Assembly: GCA_019694435.1 (NCBI GenBank)
Contig: JAIBBZ010000015.1
Location: 60,147-124,146 of the forward strand
Origin: Pirellulales bacterium
Lineage (GTDB): Bacteria > Planctomycetota > Planctomycetia > Pirellulales > JAEUIK01
Reading direction: 5' to 3'
Length of the DNA stretch: 64,000 nt
The translations under genes and the position numbers were made by a program. The notes below the pieces were generated by a model. That model saw only the letters and a program-made list of their open reading frames with translations. It was not told the origin of the DNA and ran no database searches. This document shows positions 8,307 through 16,975 of this stretch, piece after piece (position 1 is the stretch's first letter; each line of letters opens with the position of its first letter).

Positions 8307-9211
8307 ACACCGCAATCGACACCTCGCCCTGGACGCGGCTGCGCCATTTGCTGGAGATGATCCGCTTCAGCCATACACTGTTCGCGCTGCCCTTCGCGCT
8401 GTTGTCGGCGGCCATGGCCTGGGCCTTGAACGCGGCCGCAACCCCGCCGCGCTCGATCCGCTGGCAAGAGATCGTCGGCATTCTGTTGTGCATGACGCTG
8501 GCCCGCAGCGCCGCGATGGCGTTCAACCGCATTGCCGACCGCCAGCTCGATGCAGGCAATCCGCGCACGGCGATGCGCCATTTGCCGGCCGGCATCCTGT
8601 CGCTGCGCAGCGTCGTCGTGTTTGCCGCGGGCTCGGCCCTGGGTTTCGTCGCCGCAACGCTCTTGTTCTTGCCGAATCGCTGGCCGCTGTATTTGTCGGT
8701 GCCGGTGCTGGCGTTTTTGCTGGGCTATAGCTTCACGAAGCGGTTCACGGCCCTCGCGCATTTCTGGCTGGGGGCGGCCCTGATGCTCGCGCCGATCGCC
8801 GCCTGGATCGCGCTGCGCGGCGAATTGGCGTGGGCGCCGGTCGTGTTGGGCACGGCCGTGCTGCTCTGGGTCTCCGGGTTCGACATCATCTACGCCACGC
8901 AGGATGCCGAGTTCGACCGCCGCGCAGGCCTGCACAGCGTGCCGGCCCGGCTGGGCGTGGCCGGAGCACTGCGGCTGGCGGCGGTTTGCCACCTGGCGAT
9001 GGTGGGCGTGCTGTTGGCGCTGCCCAGCGTGTATCCGGCCTTCGGAACGGTGTTTTATCTGGGCGTCGCCGGGATCGCGCTGCTGCTGGTCTACGAGCAC
9101 CGCCTGGTGCGACCCGACGACCTGACCCGGGTCAACGATGCCTTTTTCAACGTGAACGTGTGGGTGAGCATGGGCCTGTTGGTCGTGGGGCTCGTCGACC
9201 TTTGGGCCTGA
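8303..9211 (+). CDS. mqnP: UbiA-family prenyltransferase (MqnP-type)
   Basis: 302 residues with about eight to nine hydrophobic segments. The two Asp-rich motifs of UbiA enzymes are intact: NRIADRQLDAGNPRT at about 75-89 and DIIYATQDAEFD at 194-205. It transfers a polyprenyl chain to an aromatic acid in the inner membrane. Next to UbiX, a UbiD-family gene and MqnE, the likely substrate is the 1,4-dihydroxy-6-naphthoate of the futalosine menaquinone pathway. It starts at a GTG that overlaps the UbiX stop (GTGA, 8303-8306), with GGGGAGG upstream. The specific MqnP call is inference from context. Confidence 0.9.
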   Translation: MNTAIDTSPWTRLRHLLEMIRFSHTLFALPFALLSAAMAWALNAAATPPRSIRWQEIVGILLCMTLARSAAMAFNRIADRQLDAGNPRTAMRHLPAGILSLRSVVVFAAGSALGFVAATLLFLPNRWPLYLSVPVLAFLLGYSFTKRFTALAHFWLGAALMLAPIAAWIALRGELAWAPVVLGTAVLLWVSGFDIIYATQDAEFDRRAGLHSVPARLGVAGALRLAAVCHLAMVGVLLALPSVYPAFGTVFYLGVAGIALLLVYEHRLVRPDDLTRVNDAFFNVNVWVSMGLLVVGLVDLWA

Positions 9212-9331
9212 GACTTCCCCCCACGGGCAGCACAGAGGGCGGCCCCGACGGCCTTGTCGAACCCCGTCCGACGGCTATTCTGAGGTTGCGGCGGACCAAG
9301 GCCCCCACCGGGCGATCGGAAGGAACTTGCG

Positions 9332-10468
9332 ATGATTCGCGCTCAAAACGCACGCTTTCAAGAGATCGAGGCCAAAGTGGCCGCCGGCGAGCGGCTCAGC
9401 GCCGACGATGGAATCTACCTCTACTCGAACGAGGTGCCGCTGAACGATCTCGGCGCGCTGGCCAACCGGGTGCGCGAGCGGAAGAACGGCAACTACGCCT
9501 ATTACAACATCAACACCCACCTGAATCCGACGAACGTCTGCATCTATCGCTGCACGTTTTGCGCGTTTCGCGCCGATCTGCGTTCGGATCGCGGCTATGT
9601 GATGAGCGACGAGCAGATCCTGGCCCGGGGGCAAGAGGCCGTCGCCTCCGGCTGCACGGAAATGCACATCGTCGGCGGGCTACATCACCTGAAGAAGTTC
9701 GACTGGTACCTGAACATCATCCGCATCCTGCACGAGGCCTATCCGAGCCTGCACCTCAAGGCCTGGACCGCGGTCGAGATCAACTGGTTCCGTGAGCTGA
9801 CCGGCGGCAGCTACCGCTCGGTGCTCGAAGAGCTGCGGGCCGCCGGGCTGGGAAGCCTGCCGGGTGGCGGGGCCGAGATCTTTGATCCCGAGGTGCGCGA
9901 CCAGATCTGCGAACACAAGGCCGGCGCAGACGACTGGATCGAAATCCACCGCACTGCGCACGAGCTGGGTCTGCGCTCGAACTGCACGATGCTCTACGGT
10001 CACATCGAAGAGCCGCGGCATCGCGTCGATCACCTGCTGCGGCTGCGCGGGCTGCAAGACGAGACCGGCGGCTTTCAGACGTTCATTCCCCTGGCCTTCC
10101 ACCCGGAAAACACGAAGCTGTCGCAGATTAAGAAGCCGTCGAGCGTCCTCGACTTGCGGACCATGGCGATCAGCCGGCTGCTGTTGGACAACATCGACCA
10201 CATCAAGGCCTACTGGATCATGCTCGGCATCGGTACGGCGCAAGCCGCGCTGGCTTATGGTGCCGACGATATCGATGGTACGGTTCGTCACGAATTGATC
10301 TATCACGACGCCGGCGCCCAGACGCCCGAGGTGCTCTCGGTCGACCAAATGTGCCGGTTAATCCGCGAGGCCGGGCGCGAACCGGTCGAACGCGACACGC
10401 TCTACCACCGCATCCGGCGCGAAGGCGAGGCCTGGCAAACCGGCGAGGCCATCACGGCCGCAAGGTGA
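9332..10468 (+). CDS. mqnE: Aminodeoxyfutalosine synthase (MqnE), radical SAM
   Basis: 378 residues with the radical SAM cluster C70-X3-C74-X2-C77 (CIYRCTFC). Diagnostic MqnE features are HIVGGLHH, AGLGSLPGGGAEIFDPEVRD, ICEHKAGADDWIEIHR and NCTMLYGHIE. MqnE joins the MqnA product 3-[(1-carboxyvinyl)oxy]benzoate to a SAM-derived adenosyl group, forming aminodeoxyfutalosine. The cyclic enzyme MqnC is closely related, but the SLPGGGAEIF wording and the long C-terminal part fit MqnE better. GGAAGGAA sits seven bases before the ATG. It follows mqnP by 120 bases and is probably in the same transcription unit. Confidence 0.9.
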   Translation: MIRAQNARFQEIEAKVAAGERLSADDGIYLYSNEVPLNDLGALANRVRERKNGNYAYYNINTHLNPTNVCIYRCTFCAFRADLRSDRGYVMSDEQILARGQEAVASGCTEMHIVGGLHHLKKFDWYLNIIRILHEAYPSLHLKAWTAVEINWFRELTGGSYRSVLEELRAAGLGSLPGGGAEIFDPEVRDQICEHKAGADDWIEIHRTAHELGLRSNCTMLYGHIEEPRHRVDHLLRLRGLQDETGGFQTFIPLAFHPENTKLSQIKKPSSVLDLRTMAISRLLLDNIDHIKAYWIMLGIGTAQAALAYGADDIDGTVRHELIYHDAGAQTPEVLSVDQMCRLIREAGREPVERDTLYHRIRREGEAWQTGEAITAAR

Positions 10469-10586
10469 GTTTTTCGCGGTAGAGTTGGGCAGACCGTCAG
10501 GTTCGGGTGCCCCGGCGCGCGCGAGCATGGGTTCTCGCCGCCGCAGCCATGGGCCACCCGTTCCATCTACCGGAGGAGCCCTGAGG

Positions 10587-11162
10587 ATGCCGTCGCCATC
10601 GATGCGTTTGACATGTGTTGCGTTTGCGCTGATCGCGGCGCTGTCGTTCGTTGCACCCCTGGCCGTGGCTGCCGAGCCGCCGGTGATCGGCGACCCAGCG
10701 CCGGGCTTTGACCTCCGCACGATCGACGGGCAAAGCATTTCGCTGGGCGCGCTGACGACCGATTCGAACCTGGTGCTGGTCGTGATGCGCGGCTGGACCG
10801 GCTATCAGTGCCCGCTGTCCGCCGGCCAGATGGCGAAGTTCGCCAAGCAAGCCACGGCGTTTGCCAAGGCCGGAGCCAAGGTGGTGTTCGTCTATCCGGC
10901 TTCGGCCGAGCAAATCGACGCCCGAATGGCCGACTTCATGCAAGGCCGGACGCTACCCGACAATTTCCTGCTCGCGGCCGATCCCGACTTCGCGCTGACG
11001 ACGGCCTACGGCCTGCGCTGGCAGGCGCCTTTCGAGACGGCCTACCCAGCGACATTCGTCATCGACCGGCAATCCGTCGTACGCTACGCGAAGGTGAGCC
11101 AGGGCCACGGCGGCCGCGCCACCGCAGCCGAGGTACTCGAAGCCCTCGGCAAACTGCAATAA
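10587..11162 (+). CDS. Secreted peroxiredoxin-like (AhpC/TSA, redoxin fold) protein
   Basis: 191 residues from ATG 10587, which has GGAGGAG eight bases upstream. A signal peptide (MRLTCVAFALIAALSFVAPLAVA) ends at about residue 29. The mature part is a thioredoxin fold of the AhpC/TSA type: GDPAPGFDLRTIDGQ, a single catalytic-type cysteine C75 in RGWTGYQCPLS, and PATFVIDRQSVVRYAKV near the C-terminus. The single Cys and loss of the second cysteine of CPxC suggest a 1-Cys peroxiredoxin rather than a thiol-disulfide oxidoreductase. It should act in the periplasm, reducing peroxides. It stands between mqnE and the Tat oxidoreductase, each with its own ribosome binding site. Confidence 0.8.
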   Translation: MPSPSMRLTCVAFALIAALSFVAPLAVAAEPPVIGDPAPGFDLRTIDGQSISLGALTTDSNLVLVVMRGWTGYQCPLSAGQMAKFAKQATAFAKAGAKVVFVYPASAEQIDARMADFMQGRTLPDNFLLAADPDFALTTAYGLRWQAPFETAYPATFVIDRQSVVRYAKVSQGHGGRATAAEVLEALGKLQ

Positions 11163-11280
11163 CCGGGGGGGCGGCACCCGCCTGCCCGGCCCGGCCGGCT
11201 TGCTCTCCGCCGTCGCGGCGCGTGATGATACCGCGCAAGTGTGGTACTTCTCGTCGCGAACTCCAGCGGAGGATCGAGCC

Positions 11281-12588
11281 ATGGCGCGCAGCAATCGGCG
11301 GACCTTTCTGCAGCAGGCGGGACTCAGTGCGGCTGCCCTGGCGACGGCCCAGCAACTGGCCAGCGCGGCGGTCGAGGAGCAGCTCGTCGTCGGCGTGATT
11401 GGGCCCGGCGGCATGGGCAGCAATCATCTCAATCTGCTCGCGGCGCGTGGCGATGTGCGCGTGGCCTGGGTCTGCGATCCCGACTCCGAGCGGCTGGCCA
11501 CGGCGGTCAAGACGGTCGAAACACACACGGGCCGCACTCCGCAAGCCGTCGCAGACCTGCGGCGCGTGCTCGACGACGCCGCGGTCGATGCCGTATTCAT
11601 CGCGACGCCTGACCACTGGCACGCCCCGGCCGCGGTCCTGGCGCTCGACGCCGGCAAGCACGTTTACGTCGAGAAACCCTGCTGCCACAACATCCGCGAA
11701 GGCCGCCTGATGACCGCGGCCGTGCAGCGCAGTGGCCGGTGCCTGCAAGTCGGCACGCAAAGCCGCAGCGGCGAGTGCGTGCGCGAGGCGATCGAACGGA
11801 TCGAGCGCGGCGAGATCGGCGAAGTGCTCGTGGCCAAGGCCTGGAACAGTCAGCGGCGCGGCTCGATCGGACACACGTCGCCCAGCGCGCCGCCGGCCAC
11901 GCTCGATTTCGATCTGTGGCTGGGGCCCGCCCCGGTCGTCGAGTATCGCAGCAACCTGCTGCCAAGCGTGTGGCGCTGGTGGTACGACTTCGGCTGCGGC
12001 GACATCGGCAACGACGGCGTGCACGACATCGACGTCGCGCTGTGGGGCCTGGGCGTCGAAGGCCATCCGCACCGCGCGACCTGCATCGGGGGCAAGAGCT
12101 TCTTCGACGACGACCAACAGTTTCCCGACACGCAGTATGCGGTGTTCGAGTACCCGGCCGAGGGCGCGAAAAAGCCCCGGCAGATGATCTTCGAGCAGCG
12201 CATCTGGTCGCCCTACGTGCAGGAAGGCTACGAGAACGGCGCGGCGTTCTACGGCACCGGGGGCCTGATGATCGTGGGCCACAACGTGGGCTGGAAGCTG
12301 TACGGCGAGCGGAACAAGCTCGTGGCCGAGCGCGAAGGGCGCCCCGACCTGGCCCTGCATCATCAGAACTTTTTCAACTGCATTCGCGGGAGCGCCGAAC
12401 CGTTGCACGCGGATGTTCACGCCGGCCACCGCGCGGCGACGATCGTACACCTGGCCAACCTTTCGGCCCGCCTCGGCCGGACGCTGAATTTCGACCCGAC
12501 CGAGCAGCGGATCGTCGGTGACGACGAGGCCCAGGCGTTGACCGCGCGCAAGTATCGCGACCATTGGGCCGTGCCGCGAGACGCGTGA
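11281..12588 (+). CDS. Tat-exported Gfo/Idh/MocA family oxidoreductase
   Basis: 435 residues from ATG 11281 with GGAGGA at good spacing. The N-terminus has a Tat signal (SNRRTFLQQAG followed by an Ala-rich hydrophobic stretch). A Rossmann NAD(P)-binding motif (VGVIGPGGMGSNH) lies at about 37-49 and the family EKP motif at 131-133, with GDIGNDGVHDIDVALWGLG in the C-terminal catalytic half. Enzymes of this family oxidise or reduce sugars and cyclitols; substrate cannot be read from sequence. Planctomycetes encode many such Tat-exported paralogues. It ends 22 bases from the convergent DUF2804 gene. Confidence 0.9.
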   Translation: MARSNRRTFLQQAGLSAAALATAQQLASAAVEEQLVVGVIGPGGMGSNHLNLLAARGDVRVAWVCDPDSERLATAVKTVETHTGRTPQAVADLRRVLDDAAVDAVFIATPDHWHAPAAVLALDAGKHVYVEKPCCHNIREGRLMTAAVQRSGRCLQVGTQSRSGECVREAIERIERGEIGEVLVAKAWNSQRRGSIGHTSPSAPPATLDFDLWLGPAPVVEYRSNLLPSVWRWWYDFGCGDIGNDGVHDIDVALWGLGVEGHPHRATCIGGKSFFDDDQQFPDTQYAVFEYPAEGAKKPRQMIFEQRIWSPYVQEGYENGAAFYGTGGLMIVGHNVGWKLYGERNKLVAEREGRPDLALHHQNFFNCIRGSAEPLHADVHAGHRAATIVHLANLSARLGRTLNFDPTEQRIVGDDEAQALTARKYRDHWAVPRDA

Positions 12589-12610
12589 GCCCTCAGGGCG
12601 CGGCGCGGCA

Positions 12611-13711
12611 TTACCAACGCTGCTTCATATGCTCCGCGAAGCCGAGCACGTCTTTGACCTCGAGCTTCGTACCGTCGTCGAGCACCAGCGTGCCGGAGTA
12701 GTAGCCGTGAATCTTGTAGAGCTCGGCGCTGATCAGGCCCAGGTCGGTCTTGGAGTGCTGGTTGTAGATTGGGCGGAACTCGAGCGTTAGCCGGTGGTCG
12801 TTGCTCGTGAACTGCCAGGGCTGCATGCGGTCGTCGGCGTTGAACCGGCAATCGACCACGTCGAGCTTGTGCAGGCGGCCGTCGACGAGAATCGCGTTGC
12901 AAGTGCCGTGTGCGTCGTCGCCGTAGCCGTGCCCCAGGTTCCAGGCGACTTGCCGGTCGCCGACCCGGCCGGCTGCCTGGCCCCAGAACCATTGGGACTC
13001 GTGCGGCCAGAGCCCACGCCCCCAGTCGAAGATGGCCCACGACTTGTCCGCGGGCAACGTGTAGGTTTGGTCGTCGACCGAGACGGCGCCGCTGGCGGGC
13101 AGTCCGAAGATCTTGTTCTCATAGAAGAACTCGCCTTCGCCGGCAAACGGCCGCGAGATGGCCACACTGTCGTGTTCCGGATCGGCCATCAATTCGACTT
13201 TGCCCTCGAGCGCCGGTGCGGGTCCTTTCTTCGCGATGCGGAATTCGATCTGGCGCCGGCCGTCGGCGAATCCGAGCGCGACAAAGTCGTCGCCCTGTTC
13301 CAGCCGCGTCGTCCCGTAGGGATCGGCCGGGAGAATCGCCTTGCTCACCGGCGTGGGTCGAATGAATTGCGTGCTGCGAATCGTCCCGGCTGCATAGTCG
13401 ATCACCTCGGCGCTGCCGCTCACCAAGGGGCCCAATTGGACGAGCGTCACCCCCACAGTGAACTCGGGCGACATGATCGTGTAGTGGTCCCACTCCTTGA
13501 TCCGGGCCTGGCGATTCGCCGGGATCGCCTCGCGGTTGTATTGCATGAGCGCCCGACGGGCCCAACCCCAGGCGGCCAGCGAGCCGTCGGGATTCAACAG
13601 CGGCGTCGGCTCGGTGAATTCGCGCTGCGCGGTCGCAGGCGGGGTGTCTTGACCAACGCTTGTCGAGCCAAGACCAAACAGGCACACGAGAACAAGGATC
13701 GTCGTACGCAC
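12611..13711 (-). CDS. Exported DUF2804 family protein
   Basis: About 366 residues from GTG 13711. The N-terminal VRTTILVLVCLFGLGSTSVG is a signal peptide. The rest matches DUF2804: PLLNPDGSLAAWGWARR, EWDHYTIMSPEF, and the strongly conserved SWAIFDWGRGLWPHE at about 224-238 followed by WFWGQA and NLGHGYGDD. Family members are beta-rich and of unknown function, usually cytosolic; export is less usual and may reflect a Planctomycete subfamily. The reading frame stays open to 14029, but the upstream part lacks conserved character and the signal peptide sets the start. Confidence 0.75.
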   Translation of the reverse strand: MRTTILVLVCLFGLGSTSVGQDTPPATAQREFTEPTPLLNPDGSLAAWGWARRALMQYNREAIPANRQARIKEWDHYTIMSPEFTVGVTLVQLGPLVSGSAEVIDYAAGTIRSTQFIRPTPVSKAILPADPYGTTRLEQGDDFVALGFADGRRQIEFRIAKKGPAPALEGKVELMADPEHDSVAISRPFAGEGEFFYENKIFGLPASGAVSVDDQTYTLPADKSWAIFDWGRGLWPHESQWFWGQAAGRVGDRQVAWNLGHGYGDDAHGTCNAILVDGRLHKLDVVDCRFNADDRMQPWQFTSNDHRLTLEFRPIYNQHSKTDLGLISAELYKIHGYYSGTLVLDDGTKLEVKDVLGFAEHMKQRW

Positions 13712-14065
13712 GGTGATGGGTCCCAGAAGAACATTCGCGAAAACGACAAGCGTACCACGCCCGGCCGAGCGATGTACGCTCCCGGTATGTGATCCGGCTG
13801 CGGGACGTCCTTCGTCGGGCGGTCGCCCGACCACGGCAGCCTGCCGCGCCCCAGCCTGGCCCGCCCCGAACGGTGCGAAATCCGACGGCTCCAGCCTCAG
13901 TGCAACCAGGCAACCGCGCATACGAACCCCAGGTCGGTTTGCGGCGGTCGTTTCGCGTCGAATCCGAGGCCCGGGCACCCGGCCGGCGCCAAACACCGCC
14001 TCACGAAATGGATCACTCGCTTGAAACAACCCTGTTTCTCGAATCCGGATTTCATCATCTCCTTT

Positions 14066-14257
14066 GTGATTCTCGTTAAACCTTTGAGCGTCGATAAACT
14101 TCGCACACGTTGCGAGGTAAACAAGGTGCGAGTTCGCCGGTTACGTACGGCGCTCGCCAGCCTGATCGAAGAAGGCCTGCTGCAACAGCCCCCTGCCGTG
14201 CCACCTCGACGCCGACTTGAGCGCTGGCGGATCACCTCCCGCAGGACCTGGCGGTGA
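14066..14257 (+). CDS. Possible small DNA-binding (winged-helix-like) ORF
   Basis: An open frame with GTG at 14066 (also reachable from TTG 14021) encodes about 63 residues. The segment VDKLRTRCEVNKVRVRRLR and the following ALASLIEEGLLQQ read like the recognition-helix and wing entry of a small winged-helix domain. No ribosome binding site is visible, and the C-terminal Arg-rich tail looks like high-GC noise. It could be a remnant of a regulator, a genuine small protein, or chance. Confidence 0.25.
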   Translation: MILVKPLSVDKLRTRCEVNKVRVRRLRTALASLIEEGLLQQPPAVPPRRRLERWRITSRRTWR

Positions 14258-14281
14258 CGACGTTGGAGGCCTGATCCGCCA
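14225..14281. repeat. Long inverted repeat (15-bp arms, two-base bulge)
   Basis: TGGCGGATCACCTCC at 14225-14239 is complementary to 14265-14281, where GGAGG is followed by two extra C residues and then TGATCCGCCA. The loop is 25 bases. It overlaps the end of the possible small ORF and lies upstream of the small membrane protein gene on the other strand. It may form a stable RNA hairpin or be a protein-binding site; no T-tract follows. Confidence 0.4.
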
Positions 14282-14308
14282 ACCGCCATCGACGGGCCAC
14301 ACGCACGT

Positions 14309-14533
14309 TTAGCCTGGGCGCGCCTCAGGCTGAACCGGCGCTGTTGGGCCGTCCTCCGGGATGGCTGGCGGCGGAGCCGGACAGTGCGGCAGCGGCAGCG
14401 GCTTGAACACCGCCTCGAGGCCCACCAGCGCAAACGCCGCCAAGGCCAACAACCAGCCCTGGCGGCGCGTGAGATATTGCCGCCGCGCGAGGCGCGGTTT
14501 GCGCTGCGGCCGGGTAGAAGGCACAGCCGTCAT
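14309..14533 (-). CDS. Small single-pass membrane protein, hypothetical
   Basis: About 74 residues from ATG 14533 (a TTG at 14542 is an alternative). The basic N-terminus (RPQRKPRLARRQYLTRR) is followed by one transmembrane helix (WLLALAAFALVGLEAVF) and a Pro-rich tail with many PAPP-like steps. It lies 36 bases downstream of the acyl-CoA dehydrogenase gene on the same strand. The topology (basic residues inside, Pro-rich tail outside) is plausible for a real inner-membrane protein, but I do not recognise it. Confidence 0.45.
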   Translation of the reverse strand: MTAVPSTRPQRKPRLARRQYLTRRQGWLLALAAFALVGLEAVFKPLPLPHCPAPPPAIPEDGPTAPVQPEARPG

Positions 14534-14569
14534 GCGTTCCAAGGGATCAGGACCTCGCCCCTGCTCATC

Positions 14570-15760
14570 CTAGCCAGGCCGCCGGCGCGGCAGGATGCCT
14601 TCGAATTTGCAGATGATCCCCAACATGATCTCGTCGGCGCCGCCGCCGATCGAAAGCAGCCGCGAATCGCGGAAGTAGCGGGACATGGGATATTCCTCCA
14701 TGTAGCCCATGCCGCCGTGGAACTGCATGCACCAATCGGCCGCTTCGCGCACCAACCGACCCGCCTTGAGCTTGGCCATCGACGCCTCGCGGGTCATGTC
14801 CTGGCCGTCGCACAGTTTGCGGACACAGTGGTAGCACATCTGCCGCAGGTGCTCGGCCTCGGTGATCAATTCGGCCAGGTGGAAATGAATCCACTGGTTG
14901 TCGATCAATGGCTGGCCGAACGTCTTGCGTTCGCGGCAATACTCGATCGTCATGCGGATCACCTTCTCGATGCCCGAGTAGGCCATGATCGCGCTGACCA
15001 GGCGCTCCTTTTGGAACTGGATCATCTGGTAGATGAAGCCGTCGCCTTCCTCGCCGATGCGGTTGCGCTTCGGCACGCGGACATTGTCGAACACCAATTC
15101 GGCCGTGTCGCTCGAATGATTGCCGAGTTTCTTCAGCTTGCGGCTGACGCTGAAGCCCGGAGTCTTGGTCGGCACGATGATCAGCGACATGCCGCGATGG
15201 TCGGTGCCCGGCGAGGTCCGCGCTAACAAGCAGATCCAGTCGGCCTGGGTACCGTTGGTGATATAGAGCTTGCTGCCGTTGATGACATAGTGGTCGCCGT
15301 CGCTATCGGCGCGGGTCCGGATCGAAGCGACGTCGGAGCCCGAACCCGGCTCGGTCACGGCGATCGAGCAGACCGCCTCGCCGCGAATGGCCGGCTCGAG
15401 GAATTCCTTCTTCAATTCGTGCGACCCGAACATGTTCAGGGCCGGCGTCGCCATGTCGGTCTGCACGGCGATGGCCATCGGGATGCCGCCACAGTTGATC
15501 CGCGCCAGCTCCTCGCACATGACGACGTTGTACCAGTAGTCCTGCCCGAGCCCGCCGTACTCTTCGGGATAGGACAGACCCATGAAGCCGAGCTCGCCCA
15601 TCTTGCGGAACAGTTCGTGGGCCGGAAAGATTTCGGCCTCTTCCCAACGATCAACGTAGGGGTTGATTTCCTGATCGATGAACCGGCGGAGCGACTGTCG
15701 AAACGCCTGGTGCTCTTCGGTGAAATAAAGGCTCGACTGCGATTGTTCTGCCAGCGTCAT
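14570..15760 (-). CDS. Acyl-CoA dehydrogenase
   Basis: 396 residues from ATG 15760. All three ACAD domains are present: the helical N-terminal region (FTEEHQAFRQSLRRFIDQEI), the FAD-contact strand region (CSIAVTEPGSGSDVASIRTRA and INGSKLYITNGTQADWI), and the C-terminal helices ending in RLLSIGGGADEIMLGIICK. The Glu of GGADEIM (about 377) is at the position of the catalytic base in many long- and branched-chain dehydrogenases. It oxidises an acyl-CoA to the enoyl-CoA and passes electrons to ETF. Chain-length preference is not readable. The frame is open upstream to 15943, but the homology begins at MTLAEQSQSSLYFTEE. Confidence 0.92.
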   Translation of the reverse strand: MTLAEQSQSSLYFTEEHQAFRQSLRRFIDQEINPYVDRWEEAEIFPAHELFRKMGELGFMGLSYPEEYGGLGQDYWYNVVMCEELARINCGGIPMAIAVQTDMATPALNMFGSHELKKEFLEPAIRGEAVCSIAVTEPGSGSDVASIRTRADSDGDHYVINGSKLYITNGTQADWICLLARTSPGTDHRGMSLIIVPTKTPGFSVSRKLKKLGNHSSDTAELVFDNVRVPKRNRIGEEGDGFIYQMIQFQKERLVSAIMAYSGIEKVIRMTIEYCRERKTFGQPLIDNQWIHFHLAELITEAEHLRQMCYHCVRKLCDGQDMTREASMAKLKAGRLVREAADWCMQFHGGMGYMEEYPMSRYFRDSRLLSIGGGADEIMLGIICKFEGILPRRRPG

Positions 15761-15920
15761 GGGACGACGAACTCCAGATGCGTTTGGGAACCAGACGACG
15801 GACCGTCGCCGCCATTCTAGCCGGCAATTCCTCGACCGGCGATTGGCGGCCGGCCAGCCGGGGCGGCACAATAGCCGAGACGGCCGCTGCCCGTTCCCTG
15901 GCCCCCCGGCTCTCTCCGCC

Positions 15921-16871
15921 GTGAATTCATCACCCGACCGCATCGTTTACCTGTCGCGGATGCCCGAGGCGACCGTCGGCGGGATTGCCACGCTGTGGCG
16001 TCACGTCCGGCTGCTGAACGAAGCGGGATTTCACGCCGTGGCAGCCTTTCCCGAGGGCATGCCGCTGGCCGGCTGCCCGGTGCCCTCGATCTACGAGGCC
16101 CAGCTCCGCGCCGGCGACGGCATCGTGTTTCCCGAGGCCTGGCGAGCCCGGCTGATTCGCCTCCAGGGACTGCCGGCCACGAAGGTCGTGTTTGTCCAGA
16201 ACCACTTTCTGCTCGAACATGGTCTGGGCGGAGCGAAAGACTATGGCGTCTTCGGTGTGTCACACGCCATGGCCTGTTCGCAGGTAATTGCCGACGCGCT
16301 CGGCGAGCGCTGCGGGTACCAGCATGTGGCCGTGGTCCGCTGTGGCGTCGACTCGGAGCTGTTCCGCCCGCGGCAGAAGCGGCCGGCGATTGCCTACATG
16401 CCCCGCAAGCGGCCGCTCGAGTGCGTGCACATCCTCGGCAGGTTTCGCTGGCGGTTTCCAGAGTTTCAGCACGTGCCGATCGTGGAAATCACCAACCGCC
16501 CGATGGCCCAAGTCGCCGAGATCCTCGGCCAGGCGGCCGTGTTCCTCAGCCTGTCGCACCTCGAAGGGCTGGGCCTGCCGCCGCTCGAGGCCATGGCGGC
16601 CGGGGCGTTGGTCGTCGGTTTTCACGGCGAAGGAGGCCGCGAATACGCCACGCCCGACAACGGCCTCTGGGTCGACGAGGGACAGCTCGACGCATGCGTC
16701 ACGGCGTTGGGGCGCGCCCTGCAGATCGCGATCGGCGAACCGGAGACGTACGAGCAGATGCTCGCCGGCGGGCGTCAGACTGCCGCGCGGTTCAGTCCCG
16801 AAGCCGAACGCCGGGCGCTCGTCGAATTCTGGAGCGACGTGGCTCCCGCTGCGCGGCGAACGAATTCCTGA
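15921..16871 (+). CDS. GT4-type glycosyltransferase
   Basis: About 316 residues from GTG 15921 (VNSSPDRIVYLSRMPEATVGGI). The C-terminal half has the GT-B/GT4 donor-site pattern: RCGVDSELFRPR, an AVFLSLSHLEGLGLPPLEAM segment with the E-x7-E motif, and GALVVGFHGEGGREY. The N-terminal acceptor half is short. It would transfer a nucleotide sugar to an unknown acceptor in the cytosol. No ribosome binding site is evident. It is divergent from the acyl-CoA dehydrogenase gene. Confidence 0.75.
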   Translation: MNSSPDRIVYLSRMPEATVGGIATLWRHVRLLNEAGFHAVAAFPEGMPLAGCPVPSIYEAQLRAGDGIVFPEAWRARLIRLQGLPATKVVFVQNHFLLEHGLGGAKDYGVFGVSHAMACSQVIADALGERCGYQHVAVVRCGVDSELFRPRQKRPAIAYMPRKRPLECVHILGRFRWRFPEFQHVPIVEITNRPMAQVAEILGQAAVFLSLSHLEGLGLPPLEAMAAGALVVGFHGEGGREYATPDNGLWVDEGQLDACVTALGRALQIAIGEPETYEQMLAGGRQTAARFSPEAERRALVEFWSDVAPAARRTNS

Positions 16872-16975
16872 CACCTGGTCGATGCCGGGCTGCTGCCACC
16901 CCTTGGAACTTGAGTTCGTTAAGATAGGGGACATTCGTTCTACGTTCGACCCGGGTTCGTTGCGGAGCTGCTTGC

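Larger units (their letters stand above)
13712..14308. other. Mostly non-coding gap with an AT-richer island
   Basis: About 600 bases between the DUF2804 gene and a small membrane protein gene. Positions 14040-14130 are clearly richer in A and T than the surroundings (TTTCATCATCTCCTTTGTGA and similar). A possible small winged-helix-like frame and a bulged inverted repeat lie inside and are listed separately. I see no tRNA or mobile element ends here. Confidence 0.5.
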
